From: Desulforhopalus singaporensis
GTDB lineage: Bacteria; Desulfobacterota; Desulfobulbia; Desulfobulbales; Desulfocapsaceae
Reading direction: 5' to 3'
Length of the DNA: 64,000 bases
NCBI RefSeq assembly: GCF_900104445.1
Contig: NZ_FNJI01000007.1
Location: forward strand, 124,001-188,000
Shown here: positions 17,966 to 25,169 of the stretch, piece by piece
Layout of the letters: the number at the start of each line of letters is the position of its first letter
How positions within the stretch are numbered: the first letter of the stretch is position 1
Notes under the pieces: model-generated
Told to the model about the DNA's origin: nothing
Seen by the model: the letters and a program-made list of their open reading frames with translations, nothing else
Database searches by the model: none
Position numbers and translations under genes: made by a program

Positions 17966-18787
17966 TTACGGATAAACAACGTTTAATACGTAGTAACCAA
18001 GCCCCGCTGAAGCAAGCAGCAGGCAGTAATAGCCGAACCACTGCAGCCGGTCTTTTTCTATGATATCGAGCAAAAATTTTATTGCCAGGTACCCCGACAC
18101 CGCAGCAACTACCATACCGGCAGCAAGATTGCCCCAGATTTCAGCGGCGGGCGGCTGGGCCAGCAGCTCCTTGGAATGCAGTACCACCGCTCCGAGGATC
18201 GCCGGTATCGACATAATAAAAGAGAACCTGGCAACAGTCTGACGCGGAACCCCGAGCGCCATTCCCATGAAAATGGTCGATCCGGATCTGGAGAGACCGG
18301 GAAGAATAGCTCCCGCCTGGGCACAGCCGACCAAAACGCTGCGCCACCAGGTAAGCGATTTCTCTTTTTTTGGCAGATACCGCGCGCAGATCATCAGGAT
18401 GCCGGTAACAATCAGCATTATGTAAGCCACAAGAACCGAGCTAAACAAACTTTCTATCCGGTCCTTGAAAAACAGGCCGACAACCACAGCAGGCAAGGTT
18501 GCCACTATAACATATATATCCCAGAGAAAGAAAGTCCTGGTGTCCCGATCGGTTTGCCCGGTCAGCACCTGCAGCGGAGCCATTGCCATCGCCTTGATCT
18601 CCCGCCGGAAAACAAGAAGAACAGACAACAACGTCCCAAGGTGCAAACAGACGTCAAACACAACCCCCTGCTCCTGAAAATTCATGAGCTGAGAGCCTAT
18701 TACAAGATGACCGCTGCTTGAAACCGGCAAAAACTCCGTAACTCCCTGGACAACCCCCAGAATAACCGCCTTGAAAAACTCCAACAT
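17966..18787 (-). CDS. uppP: Undecaprenyl-diphosphatase
   Basis: The 273-residue integral membrane phosphatase recycles undecaprenyl diphosphate to the monophosphate carrier used for peptidoglycan and O-antigen. The family motifs are clear: QGVTEFLPVSSSGHL near the N-terminus and PGLSRSGSTI in the middle, both part of the active site. Loss or inhibition of this enzyme alters bacitracin sensitivity in other bacteria. A GAGG site precedes the ATG at 18787. It may head the minus-strand group that continues into the methyltransferase gene. Confidence 0.95.
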   Translation of the reverse strand: MLEFFKAVILGVVQGVTEFLPVSSSGHLVIGSQLMNFQEQGVVFDVCLHLGTLLSVLLVFRREIKAMAMAPLQVLTGQTDRDTRTFFLWDIYVIVATLPAVVVGLFFKDRIESLFSSVLVAYIMLIVTGILMICARYLPKKEKSLTWWRSVLVGCAQAGAILPGLSRSGSTIFMGMALGVPRQTVARFSFIMSIPAILGAVVLHSKELLAQPPAAEIWGNLAAGMVVAAVSGYLAIKFLLDIIEKDRLQWFGYYCLLLASAGLGYYVLNVVYP

Positions 18788-18975
18788 AAGCCTCTATAAA
18801 CTCCCGGCACGACATCAGGCTAACCCACGATTGAAGCCATCGACCATCCCGCCGATGCCGCCGGAACACCCATATCCATTCAAAAAGTCCCGCCACCGGG
18901 TGACGAATGCACAGGACTCCTTTGCCCGCGGGACAATCCGGCTCATCGACCACAGCCACCAGGGACAAAAAAAAA

Positions 18976-19004
18976 GGTCGGCTGATCAAAAAAATCAGCC
19001 GACC
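18976..19004 (-). terminator. Rho-independent terminator of the small secreted protein gene
   Basis: A perfect 11-bp stem, GGTCGGCTGAT (18976-18986) and ATCAGCCGACC (18994-19004), closes a 7-base loop. On the minus strand it is followed by a run of about ten T residues. It begins 33 bases after the stop of the 19038-19247 gene. Confidence 0.9.
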
Positions 19005-19037
19005 CCTAATGTTACTTGAAAAAAGAGGCTATGTCAA

Positions 19038-19247
19038 TTAGCAACCCTCGACAGCAGCCGTCTTCTTCGTTTGGACTTTCACCTTGTCACCAGCTTCAAG
19101 CTTGTCAGCCTTTTTGCAGGTCATGGTCACCTTGTCACCATCAACCGAATCAACGGTGCAGTTCACTTTTGCAGCAAAACCAACGCTTGCCGTGCTCAGA
19201 GCAAAAACCACTGCCAGCATAAGAGATGCAAACTTCCTGTTCATCAT
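19038..19247 (-). CDS. Small secreted cysteine-containing protein, unknown function
   Basis: The 69-residue product has a signal peptide ending near the AFA of VGFAA (about 23-26). The mature part is about 43 residues, lysine-rich, with repeated strand-like VDSVDGDKVTMTC segments and three cysteines. This suggests a tiny beta-barrel or OB-like periplasmic protein. GGAG precedes the ATG at 19247, and a strong terminator follows, so it is an independent transcript and probably well expressed. I do not recognise the family. Confidence 0.75.
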   Translation of the reverse strand: MMNRKFASLMLAVVFALSTASVGFAAKVNCTVDSVDGDKVTMTCKKADKLEAGDKVKVQTKKTAAVEGC

Positions 19248-19400
19248 TATTCTCCTTTATTGTGTATTAGTTTTTTTAGGAGCATTGCCCCACCTGAGAA
19301 TTCATATTTATTTCTCCAGATACGCTAACACCGGGCATTGTATTTCATTTTTTGGTGGAATGCAAGGGAGATAACCTAACACAATGATTTTCAATGACAA

Positions 19401-19898
19401 TCAGTTGAGCAGACTCCGGACATCCTTGTCCAGCACCTGGTGGCCGACATAGCCCGTATATTTTTTCACCACGTTCCCGGCCCGATTTACCAGAAACGCT
19501 ACGGGAATTCCATAAATACCGCCAAAGTCTCTGGCCGTTCCCGCTCCCGCCATGAGCACCGGATAGTTGATCCGTTTTTCTTCGACAAACTCGGCGACGG
19601 TAGACACTCCCTGCTGATCAACCGACAGACCGACCACGGAAAAGCCGTCCCTGCCGTATTTTTGCTGCAGTTCGTTTAATACCGGTACTTCCGCAGCACA
19701 AGGCGGGCACCAGGTGGCAAAAAAGGTCAGCAACAGGACTTTACCGGTAAAAAAACTCGAATTGATCTTTTTCCCGTCGCTCACGCTCTCCAGGGAAAAG
19801 GTTGGCATTTTGGTGGCGGCCAAACCGGCTGTCGTCGATCCGAAAAGGAAAATAACTGTGAAGAGGCAACAGATTACTGAACTGCTTATTTTTTTCAT
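19401..19898 (-). CDS. TlpA/ResA-like thiol-disulfide oxidoreductase
   Basis: The 165-residue thioredoxin-fold protein has an N-terminal signal or anchor (about 1-29) and the redox motif WCPPC with cysteines 64 and 67. A cis-proline segment (GIPVAFLVNRAG) sits near the C-terminus. Such proteins keep periplasmic thiols reduced, for example apocytochrome c before heme attachment. The ATG at 19898 is chosen over a TTG one codon upstream because GGGAG is seven bases from it. It diverges from the surA-like gene. Confidence 0.9.
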   Translation of the reverse strand: MKKISSSVICCLFTVIFLFGSTTAGLAATKMPTFSLESVSDGKKINSSFFTGKVLLLTFFATWCPPCAAEVPVLNELQQKYGRDGFSVVGLSVDQQGVSTVAEFVEEKRINYPVLMAGAGTARDFGGIYGIPVAFLVNRAGNVVKKYTGYVGHQVLDKDVRSLLN

Positions 19899-20121
19899 CA
19901 ACAGACTCCCTGAGAGATTTCATTATTCATATTTCTATGATATACTTATGCGTCAAATTATTCCACAACTATCAGAGCGCAGGATAAAATTACGCTAAAA
20001 CGGCCGGTTACATTCTTGCGCAATTTGACAGGCAACAACAGGAAATAATCGTTGCAGAACACATTCGCACCTCCTTTACCGGAGGCTACCCTACACTATT
20101 TGTCTGCTGAACAGGAATTCA

Positions 20122-21126
20122 ATGAAACAATTTAATTCTTTTTCGTTTTCATTTCCCGCTGCCTCCTTATCGGTACTGGTGCTGATCTTTTCAGCATGTT
20201 TTTTTTGCCGGGCAACGTCAGCGGAAATGATTGACAAGGTGGTTGCAATCGTCAACGACGATATTATTACCCTCAGCGAACTCGAAGCTGAAACAGGGGA
20301 ACTGTACCAGTCCATTGCCAAGGTCAAATCAGGTGAGGAACTGCAGGCGGCAATCAGCGAGGTCAGGGAAAAAACACTGGATTCTATGATCGATCAACGT
20401 CTTGTTGAACAGCGAGCGGCGTTATACAATATCACGGTCACCGACGACGAGGTAGATGCGGCCTTTAGCGGCGTCAGGCAGAAAGCGGGCCTTGACTCCG
20501 GTGAATTTCTGCGCAGGCTGCAGCTTTCCGGGTATACCGAAGAGAGCTACCGGAAAAACATCTATTCATCGCTGCTACAGAACAAGCTGCTTGCCATTGA
20601 TGTCAAGTCCAAGATCATCGTCTCCGACGAGGAGGTTCTCGACTATTACGATCAAAACTATACCAGCCGGATGGAAGAGGACGGGTACTATCTGCTCCAG
20701 ATCGGCTTTAACTGGAAAGATGGCGACCTGGACGACAAAAAGCGTGCTTTTGAGTTGGCCACGCGGGTACACAAGATGGCCCGCGACGGAGACGATTTTC
20801 ACAACCTGGCGAGAAAATATTCGGAACTTCCATCGGCTGTCGATGGCGGCGATATCGGAGTCTTCATGCTCGATGAAATGGTTCCGGCAATGCGCTCAGG
20901 TGTGGCAGGTCTCTCTCCCGGAGAAATAAGCGACATTATCCAGACACCTGCGGGATACCAGTTTTTCAAGCTGCTATCGAACAACAACGAGGCCATTGTT
21001 ACCACCGCCCCATACGAAGCGGTGGAGAACGAAATCCGGGAAAAGCTTTACCAGACAAAACTTGAAGAGGCGTTTCGCAACTGGGTAATACAACTGAAGG
21101 ACAAAGCATACATCCAGAAGCTATAG
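20122..21126 (+). CDS. surA: SurA-like periplasmic peptidyl-prolyl isomerase / chaperone
   Basis: The 334-residue exported protein has a signal peptide (about 1-34), a SurA N-terminal chaperone region starting at MIDKVVAIVNDDIITLSE, and one parvulin (PPIC) domain, at about 185-285, with GGDIGVF and the TPAGYQFFKLL end. E. coli SurA has two PPIC domains; a single one is common in this phylum. It should escort outer-membrane proteins across the periplasm. It is followed by the rodZ-like and recO genes on the same strand. Confidence 0.88.
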   Translation: MKQFNSFSFSFPAASLSVLVLIFSACFFCRATSAEMIDKVVAIVNDDIITLSELEAETGELYQSIAKVKSGEELQAAISEVREKTLDSMIDQRLVEQRAALYNITVTDDEVDAAFSGVRQKAGLDSGEFLRRLQLSGYTEESYRKNIYSSLLQNKLLAIDVKSKIIVSDEEVLDYYDQNYTSRMEEDGYYLLQIGFNWKDGDLDDKKRAFELATRVHKMARDGDDFHNLARKYSELPSAVDGGDIGVFMLDEMVPAMRSGVAGLSPGEISDIIQTPAGYQFFKLLSNNNEAIVTTAPYEAVENEIREKLYQTKLEEAFRNWVIQLKDKAYIQKL

Positions 21127-21181
21127 GCCGGACAAGAAAAAGGTCCGGTCCGCTTCTCAAATCGAATATTGAAGCAAGATC

Positions 21182-21847
21182 ATGATGTCAGAAGAACACG
21201 AACAACAACACACTCCGCTGGGAGAATATCTGCGGTCTAAGAGGCACCAGCAGGGACTGGATCTCGACACTGTGGCGACCAGGACCAAGATATCCCTGAA
21301 AAACCTCTCCGCCATCGAAAGTGGCAGCTACGAAAAGCTTCCGGCAGAAGTTTTTGCAAGGGGATTTTACCGGCTCTACGCCGAGTTGCTCGGCCTTGAT
21401 CCTGATGAAGTGCTGGCGTCTTATGACCTGGAAAAAACTCACCACCCAAAAGACGGGCTCCATGAAAGCCGGGTGCGCATTTTCCATTCCGAGGATGTCG
21501 GCAACATGGCCGAGAGACCTTCATTCTTCTTTTTTTCCTCCATCGGGTTGCTGCTGCTGGTGCTATTGCTGTTCGGTGCATTTCTCTGCTGGTATTTTTC
21601 ATGGAACCCTGCCACCTTTCTCAGTCAGAAGTTGCGCAGCCTCCAAACCGTACCCGAAACTGTTGAACAGGTCCACAATGACCGTAGCGGGAGTTCACCG
21701 CTTGCGCTGCTGAAACATATGCCCTCACTGGAGTTCCAATCCACGGCAGTTGCTTCACAGCAATCGCCCGGTAACCCGTATTACGATTTCTGCATTGAAA
21801 CTCAGCAACAACCTGCCCGTTTTCAGACCAATCCCCATTCACCTTAA
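21182..21847 (+). CDS. RodZ-like helix-turn-helix membrane protein
   Basis: The 221-residue protein has an N-terminal HTH_25 domain (about 13-80, starting LGEYLRSKRHQQGLDL), a basic and acidic linker, and one membrane span (about 115-138). A short periplasmic tail of roughly 80 residues follows. RodZ links MreB to the elongation machinery. Full-length homologues end in a beta-rich DUF4115 domain that I cannot see here, so this is a short variant. It precedes recO by three bases, implying coupling. Confidence 0.8.
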   Translation: MMSEEHEQQHTPLGEYLRSKRHQQGLDLDTVATRTKISLKNLSAIESGSYEKLPAEVFARGFYRLYAELLGLDPDEVLASYDLEKTHHPKDGLHESRVRIFHSEDVGNMAERPSFFFFSSIGLLLLVLLLFGAFLCWYFSWNPATFLSQKLRSLQTVPETVEQVHNDRSGSSPLALLKHMPSLEFQSTAVASQQSPGNPYYDFCIETQQQPARFQTNPHSP

Positions 21848-21850
21848 ACC

Positions 21851-22615
21851 ATGCAAGAGGATGCGCTTGTCCTGGATACCGTCGACCACGGCGAGTCCGA
21901 CCTCATCGTCACCTTTTACGGCCACCGGCTGGGTCGTCATTCAGCCATCGCCAAAGGAGCCAGGAAAAGCAAAAAGCGATTCGTCAACAAGCTGGAGCAG
22001 TTCACATTCTTAAATATCACCAGCACCATCAAGGCCAACCGTTCACTGGGGTTTCTTGTCGAGGCCGAACTCTACACGAGCTTCCCGGGCCTTCGTCGTA
22101 ACCCGCGTCTTTACATCATCGCCTCCATTGTTGTCGAATTCCTGCTGCTTGGCACCAGGGAAGCGGAGCCTGACCCGAAAATTTTCCGTCTGAGCCTTTG
22201 GGCGCTCCATAATATCGAACACACCCCCCACCCCATGGCGACACTTGCCCTTTTCCTTATCCGCTATTTTGGATTGCTCGGCTACCGTCCGGACCTCGAC
22301 AACTGTGGCGGCTGCAACGAGCCCTTTACCAACGACGCAACTTACCGTTTTGATCCTGCGGGCGGTCGTATTGTATGCTCGAACTGCCGGTCCGACGGGC
22401 ATTTTGTTATCCCCGTCGCCAACGGCACCATCAAAGCCCTTCGGGCCGCCCAACAACTCGACCTTGACCGCCTGCAGCGGGTGAGTTTGAAAGGTACCAT
22501 TCTCGAACAGTCTTTGACTCTTGCCCGCAGCTTCGGATATCACATTTTTCAGAGGGAGGCCGTATCCTGGAAAACTCTGAAAAATTTCGAGTCACCCAAA
22601 GATAACCCTTTATAA
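21851..22615 (+). CDS. recO: DNA repair protein RecO
   Basis: The 254-residue protein starts with the OB-fold typical of RecO (DALVLDTVDHGESDLIVTFY). A helical domain follows, with a four-cysteine zinc site: CGGC (about 155-158) and CSNC (about 177-180). RecO, with RecR, loads RecA onto SSB-coated single strands in gap repair. It lies directly after the rodZ-like gene. The C-terminal region is normal in length. Confidence 0.93.
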   Translation: MQEDALVLDTVDHGESDLIVTFYGHRLGRHSAIAKGARKSKKRFVNKLEQFTFLNITSTIKANRSLGFLVEAELYTSFPGLRRNPRLYIIASIVVEFLLLGTREAEPDPKIFRLSLWALHNIEHTPHPMATLALFLIRYFGLLGYRPDLDNCGGCNEPFTNDATYRFDPAGGRIVCSNCRSDGHFVIPVANGTIKALRAAQQLDLDRLQRVSLKGTILEQSLTLARSFGYHIFQREAVSWKTLKNFESPKDNPL

Positions 22616-22779
22616 TTTTTCACTTTTACTGTATTAACTAACAATTAATATAAGTTCATTGGCCTGCCGGTCTCCATGACCGACCGTGCCTTTTTTCCGC
22701 AAAAATACTGCAAAACCAAGGTCGCCGGGCAAAACCTTCCAAGCCGTGCCACTTTGCAAAACAACTCATTCAATCGACT

Positions 22780-23289
22780 ATGAAAAAAGCAATACTTGCA
22801 GCTCTCCTGATGACGATATTTTTTTTCCCCCCAACCGGCTTTGGTGCCGAGCACCGGTTGGGGGGCGGAACCAACTACTGGGTAACACTTGACGATATTA
22901 CCGACAGCGACGACAATGGCATCGACGACGACGGGTTTTCGTTCATCGCGTCCTACCAGTACCGCGCGGGTCTTTTGGGGTTTGAAGCCGACCTCGAACT
23001 ACTGCCGGACAGGTTCGGGGAAACGGCCATCGCTCCCCAGGCCTATATCCTGCTGGGAAAGGCGATCTATGTCGCAGCGGGCATCGGAGTGGTGTACAGT
23101 GACGACGAGTTTGCAGACGAGCCTTTTTTCGGTTTGCGCGGCGGTTTTGACATGGAGATTCTCCCCGGCATATATGCCGACATCTACGCCAATTACCGTT
23201 TCAACGACCGCGCCTCCCTCGATAACGAGGACACCGACATCGACACCGACACCGTCTTTCTCGGGGCGATGGTGAGGCTGAGCCTTTAA
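22780..23289 (+). CDS. Small outer-membrane beta-barrel protein
   Basis: The 169-residue product has a signal peptide (about 1-22). The mature part alternates hydrophobic strands and acidic turns (for example NEDTDIDTDT), and ends in the strand FLGAMVRLSL. That pattern and size fit an eight-stranded outer-membrane barrel of the OmpA/OmpW-like shape. The acidic, Asp-rich turns might bind cations. I do not recognise a specific family. It converges with the birA-like gene. Confidence 0.72.
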   Translation: MKKAILAALLMTIFFFPPTGFGAEHRLGGGTNYWVTLDDITDSDDNGIDDDGFSFIASYQYRAGLLGFEADLELLPDRFGETAIAPQAYILLGKAIYVAAGIGVVYSDDEFADEPFFGLRGGFDMEILPGIYADIYANYRFNDRASLDNEDTDIDTDTVFLGAMVRLSL

Positions 23290-23299
23290 CGGGGCACAA

Positions 23300-24241
23300 T
23301 CAACGATAACGGACCTCGCCGCTGTATTCCGTTTTGCGGTGGCCGTCCTCGAGCTCAAGAATCAATCCTCCACTGTCATCAACCCCGACAACCCGTGCCG
23401 GATACTGGGGGTTGGTGACAACATCGAACCCATATATCACATCCTGTCCGATGGTATCGGAAAGCTCCAGCCACCGGGCCAGCAGCGCGTGGATTCCACC
23501 GCGGCCGGAAAAAGGCTTTCCAGCCAGTTCGCGTTCTTCTTCATGGTAAAGAAGACCGATGTTCCAGGCGAGTCTTGCCAGAAACGAGACACCAAAATCC
23601 GTCAGATCCACCTCACGTCCCAGGTAATCGCTAACCGACCCTGCAGTCCCGGAAAGATCCGGAGGAAACGATGAATTGTTGACGTTAATGCCGAAACCGA
23701 CCAGGTTGAACTCTTCTTTAAAACCTGGCTCGGTATATCCTTCAACCAAAAAACCGGCAACCTTCCTGCCTTCTATCAACACATCGTTGACCCAGCGGAT
23801 GGCAGCCGGCTCGCAGCCCAGTTCGCCTACCGCCTCGCAGCAGGCAACCCCCACCGCCATCGGGATAAAGTGTCTGGACTGGGGGAGCAGTGTATTGGCG
23901 TGAACCATGCATCCCCACAGGCCTCCCGGGGGCGCATGCCAGCTCCTGGTAAACCGCCCCTTTGATTTTGTCATGGTCTCGGCAATAATAACTGTACCAC
24001 TAGCAAAGGAACGGCCCGCCGCCGACTCCCTGACGATAAGATCCCTGGCATGATCCATTGCCCTGGGAAGAGTCGGGTGACACCGAATCACCGACCCAAC
24101 CTGAAGTCCGTAACCAACCACCTTGCCTATATCAAGCCGGGACCGGCTGTACCCTCCAAAACCGCTCCCGGCGAAAACTGCAAGTTTTTGTCCGACCGCT
24201 TCAGGGGTTAAACGCTGAAGAAACATGGCTCTGGTTTTCAC
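23300..24241 (-). CDS. BirA-like biotin/lipoate protein ligase, atypical
   Basis: The 313-residue protein belongs to the BirA/LplA ligase fold. A segment equal to the usual biotin-binding GRGRxGRxW loop reads SKGRFTRSWHAPPGG, and the KWPND motif reads RWVNDVLIEGRKVAGFLVEG. No N-terminal DNA-binding domain is seen, although about 60 extra residues precede the catalytic core. The GTG at 24241 is directly adjacent to the stop of the biotinyl/lipoyl-domain gene; an ATG at 24226 is an alternative. The changed loop and the tight pairing suggest a ligase dedicated to its neighbour (inference). Confidence 0.8.
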   Translation of the reverse strand: MKTRAMFLQRLTPEAVGQKLAVFAGSGFGGYSRSRLDIGKVVGYGLQVGSVIRCHPTLPRAMDHARDLIVRESAAGRSFASGTVIIAETMTKSKGRFTRSWHAPPGGLWGCMVHANTLLPQSRHFIPMAVGVACCEAVGELGCEPAAIRWVNDVLIEGRKVAGFLVEGYTEPGFKEEFNLVGFGINVNNSSFPPDLSGTAGSVSDYLGREVDLTDFGVSFLARLAWNIGLLYHEEERELAGKPFSGRGGIHALLARWLELSDTIGQDVIYGFDVVTNPQYPARVVGVDDSGGLILELEDGHRKTEYSGEVRYR

Positions 24242-24898
24242 TCAATGGTCCACATCCCAATCCGCTTTCACCCGGGTGATGATTTTCTGGATCAGGGGTA
24301 ATTTATCCGGTGCGCAGATCCCGACAAGAGGCTGTCCCTGCTCAACGGAGACGCCGGGCTTGAAATAGATCGAGTGAATAACTCCCCGGTCGCCGTCGTA
24401 ATATACCGGGGTATCCCGTTTCATCAGGGACATGGTGAAAATCTCGTCGCCTTTATCTATGGTCACCGTCCTGGCTCCTTCTTTGTCGATTCGCGACTGG
24501 ATATCCATGGCAAAAAAATACTTTGCCGTCTCGGGGGCGGTAAACAGGGTGAGCACTTCCTTGAGGATATTTTCGATAATCTCTTTTTTCTTCAGCGGAT
24601 GCTTGATGGTCATCAACTTTTCACCCGCTTCTACAAACGTATTGTTGAGCTCACCGTACACCCTGGCCACTTCTCCATTGGTAGTGGCCGTGACCAGTTT
24701 CGGATTTCTTTCCCGATTAATTTCATACAGACTGGTTCCCGGGACCTGAAGCCACTGGCCGCTAGGCGCTTCCACCTCATCACCTTCACTTACCTTAAAT
24801 GACACGTATCCCGTGTGAACCGCAAAAACATCTACATAGTCAAAAGGATCTGACTTATACTTCACTATCAATTCATCAAAATCTATAACACTTGCCAT
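24242..24898 (-). CDS. Biotinyl/lipoyl-domain protein with SLMKR acceptor-like motif
   Basis: The 218-residue soluble protein seems to hold two biotinyl/lipoyl-type units. The first, about 66-100, shows only the second-half pattern (ATTNGEVARVYGELNNTFVE). The second, about 143-197, is complete: GDEIFTMSLMKRDTPV aligns with the GD-EAMKM region of biotin carriers, so Lys160 is the candidate acceptor, followed by GVIHSIYFKPGVSVEQGQPL. The ATG at 24898 has AGGTAG upstream; a longer frame to 24940 lacks support. It is cotranscribed with the BirA-like ligase. The modification and partner enzyme are unknown. Confidence 0.72.
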   Translation of the reverse strand: MASVIDFDELIVKYKSDPFDYVDVFAVHTGYVSFKVSEGDEVEAPSGQWLQVPGTSLYEINRERNPKLVTATTNGEVARVYGELNNTFVEAGEKLMTIKHPLKKKEIIENILKEVLTLFTAPETAKYFFAMDIQSRIDKEGARTVTIDKGDEIFTMSLMKRDTPVYYDGDRGVIHSIYFKPGVSVEQGQPLVGICAPDKLPLIQKIITRVKADWDVDH

Positions 24899-25169
24899 AT
24901 CAGCTACCTGTTGTTTCATAAAAAACAGGGCAGACACCAAGGTCTAACCCCAATCGGCTACAACTTATTTTTCTTGAAGATTTTCCCTCATCCGGCTGTA
25001 ACAGAGGTGGAAAAAACGTATTTTCACCGCCGAACGCCAACACAATAATGCGGGTGCATCCAAAAGCCATAAAGTTTATACTGATTGGTATGATACAAGG
25101 CAAGGTTATTATTTGCCGCTTACCGTCATGTCAGCATCGATACGGCAACACAGCCCTACAACGGACATC

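Noticed and set aside
20025-20053. TTGACA before the surA-like gene as a promoter
   Set aside because: No acceptable -10 hexamer lies 16-18 bases downstream.
21126-21152. Imperfect hairpin after the surA-like gene as a terminator
   Set aside because: The stem includes a mismatch and no T run follows, and the next gene is on the same strand close by.
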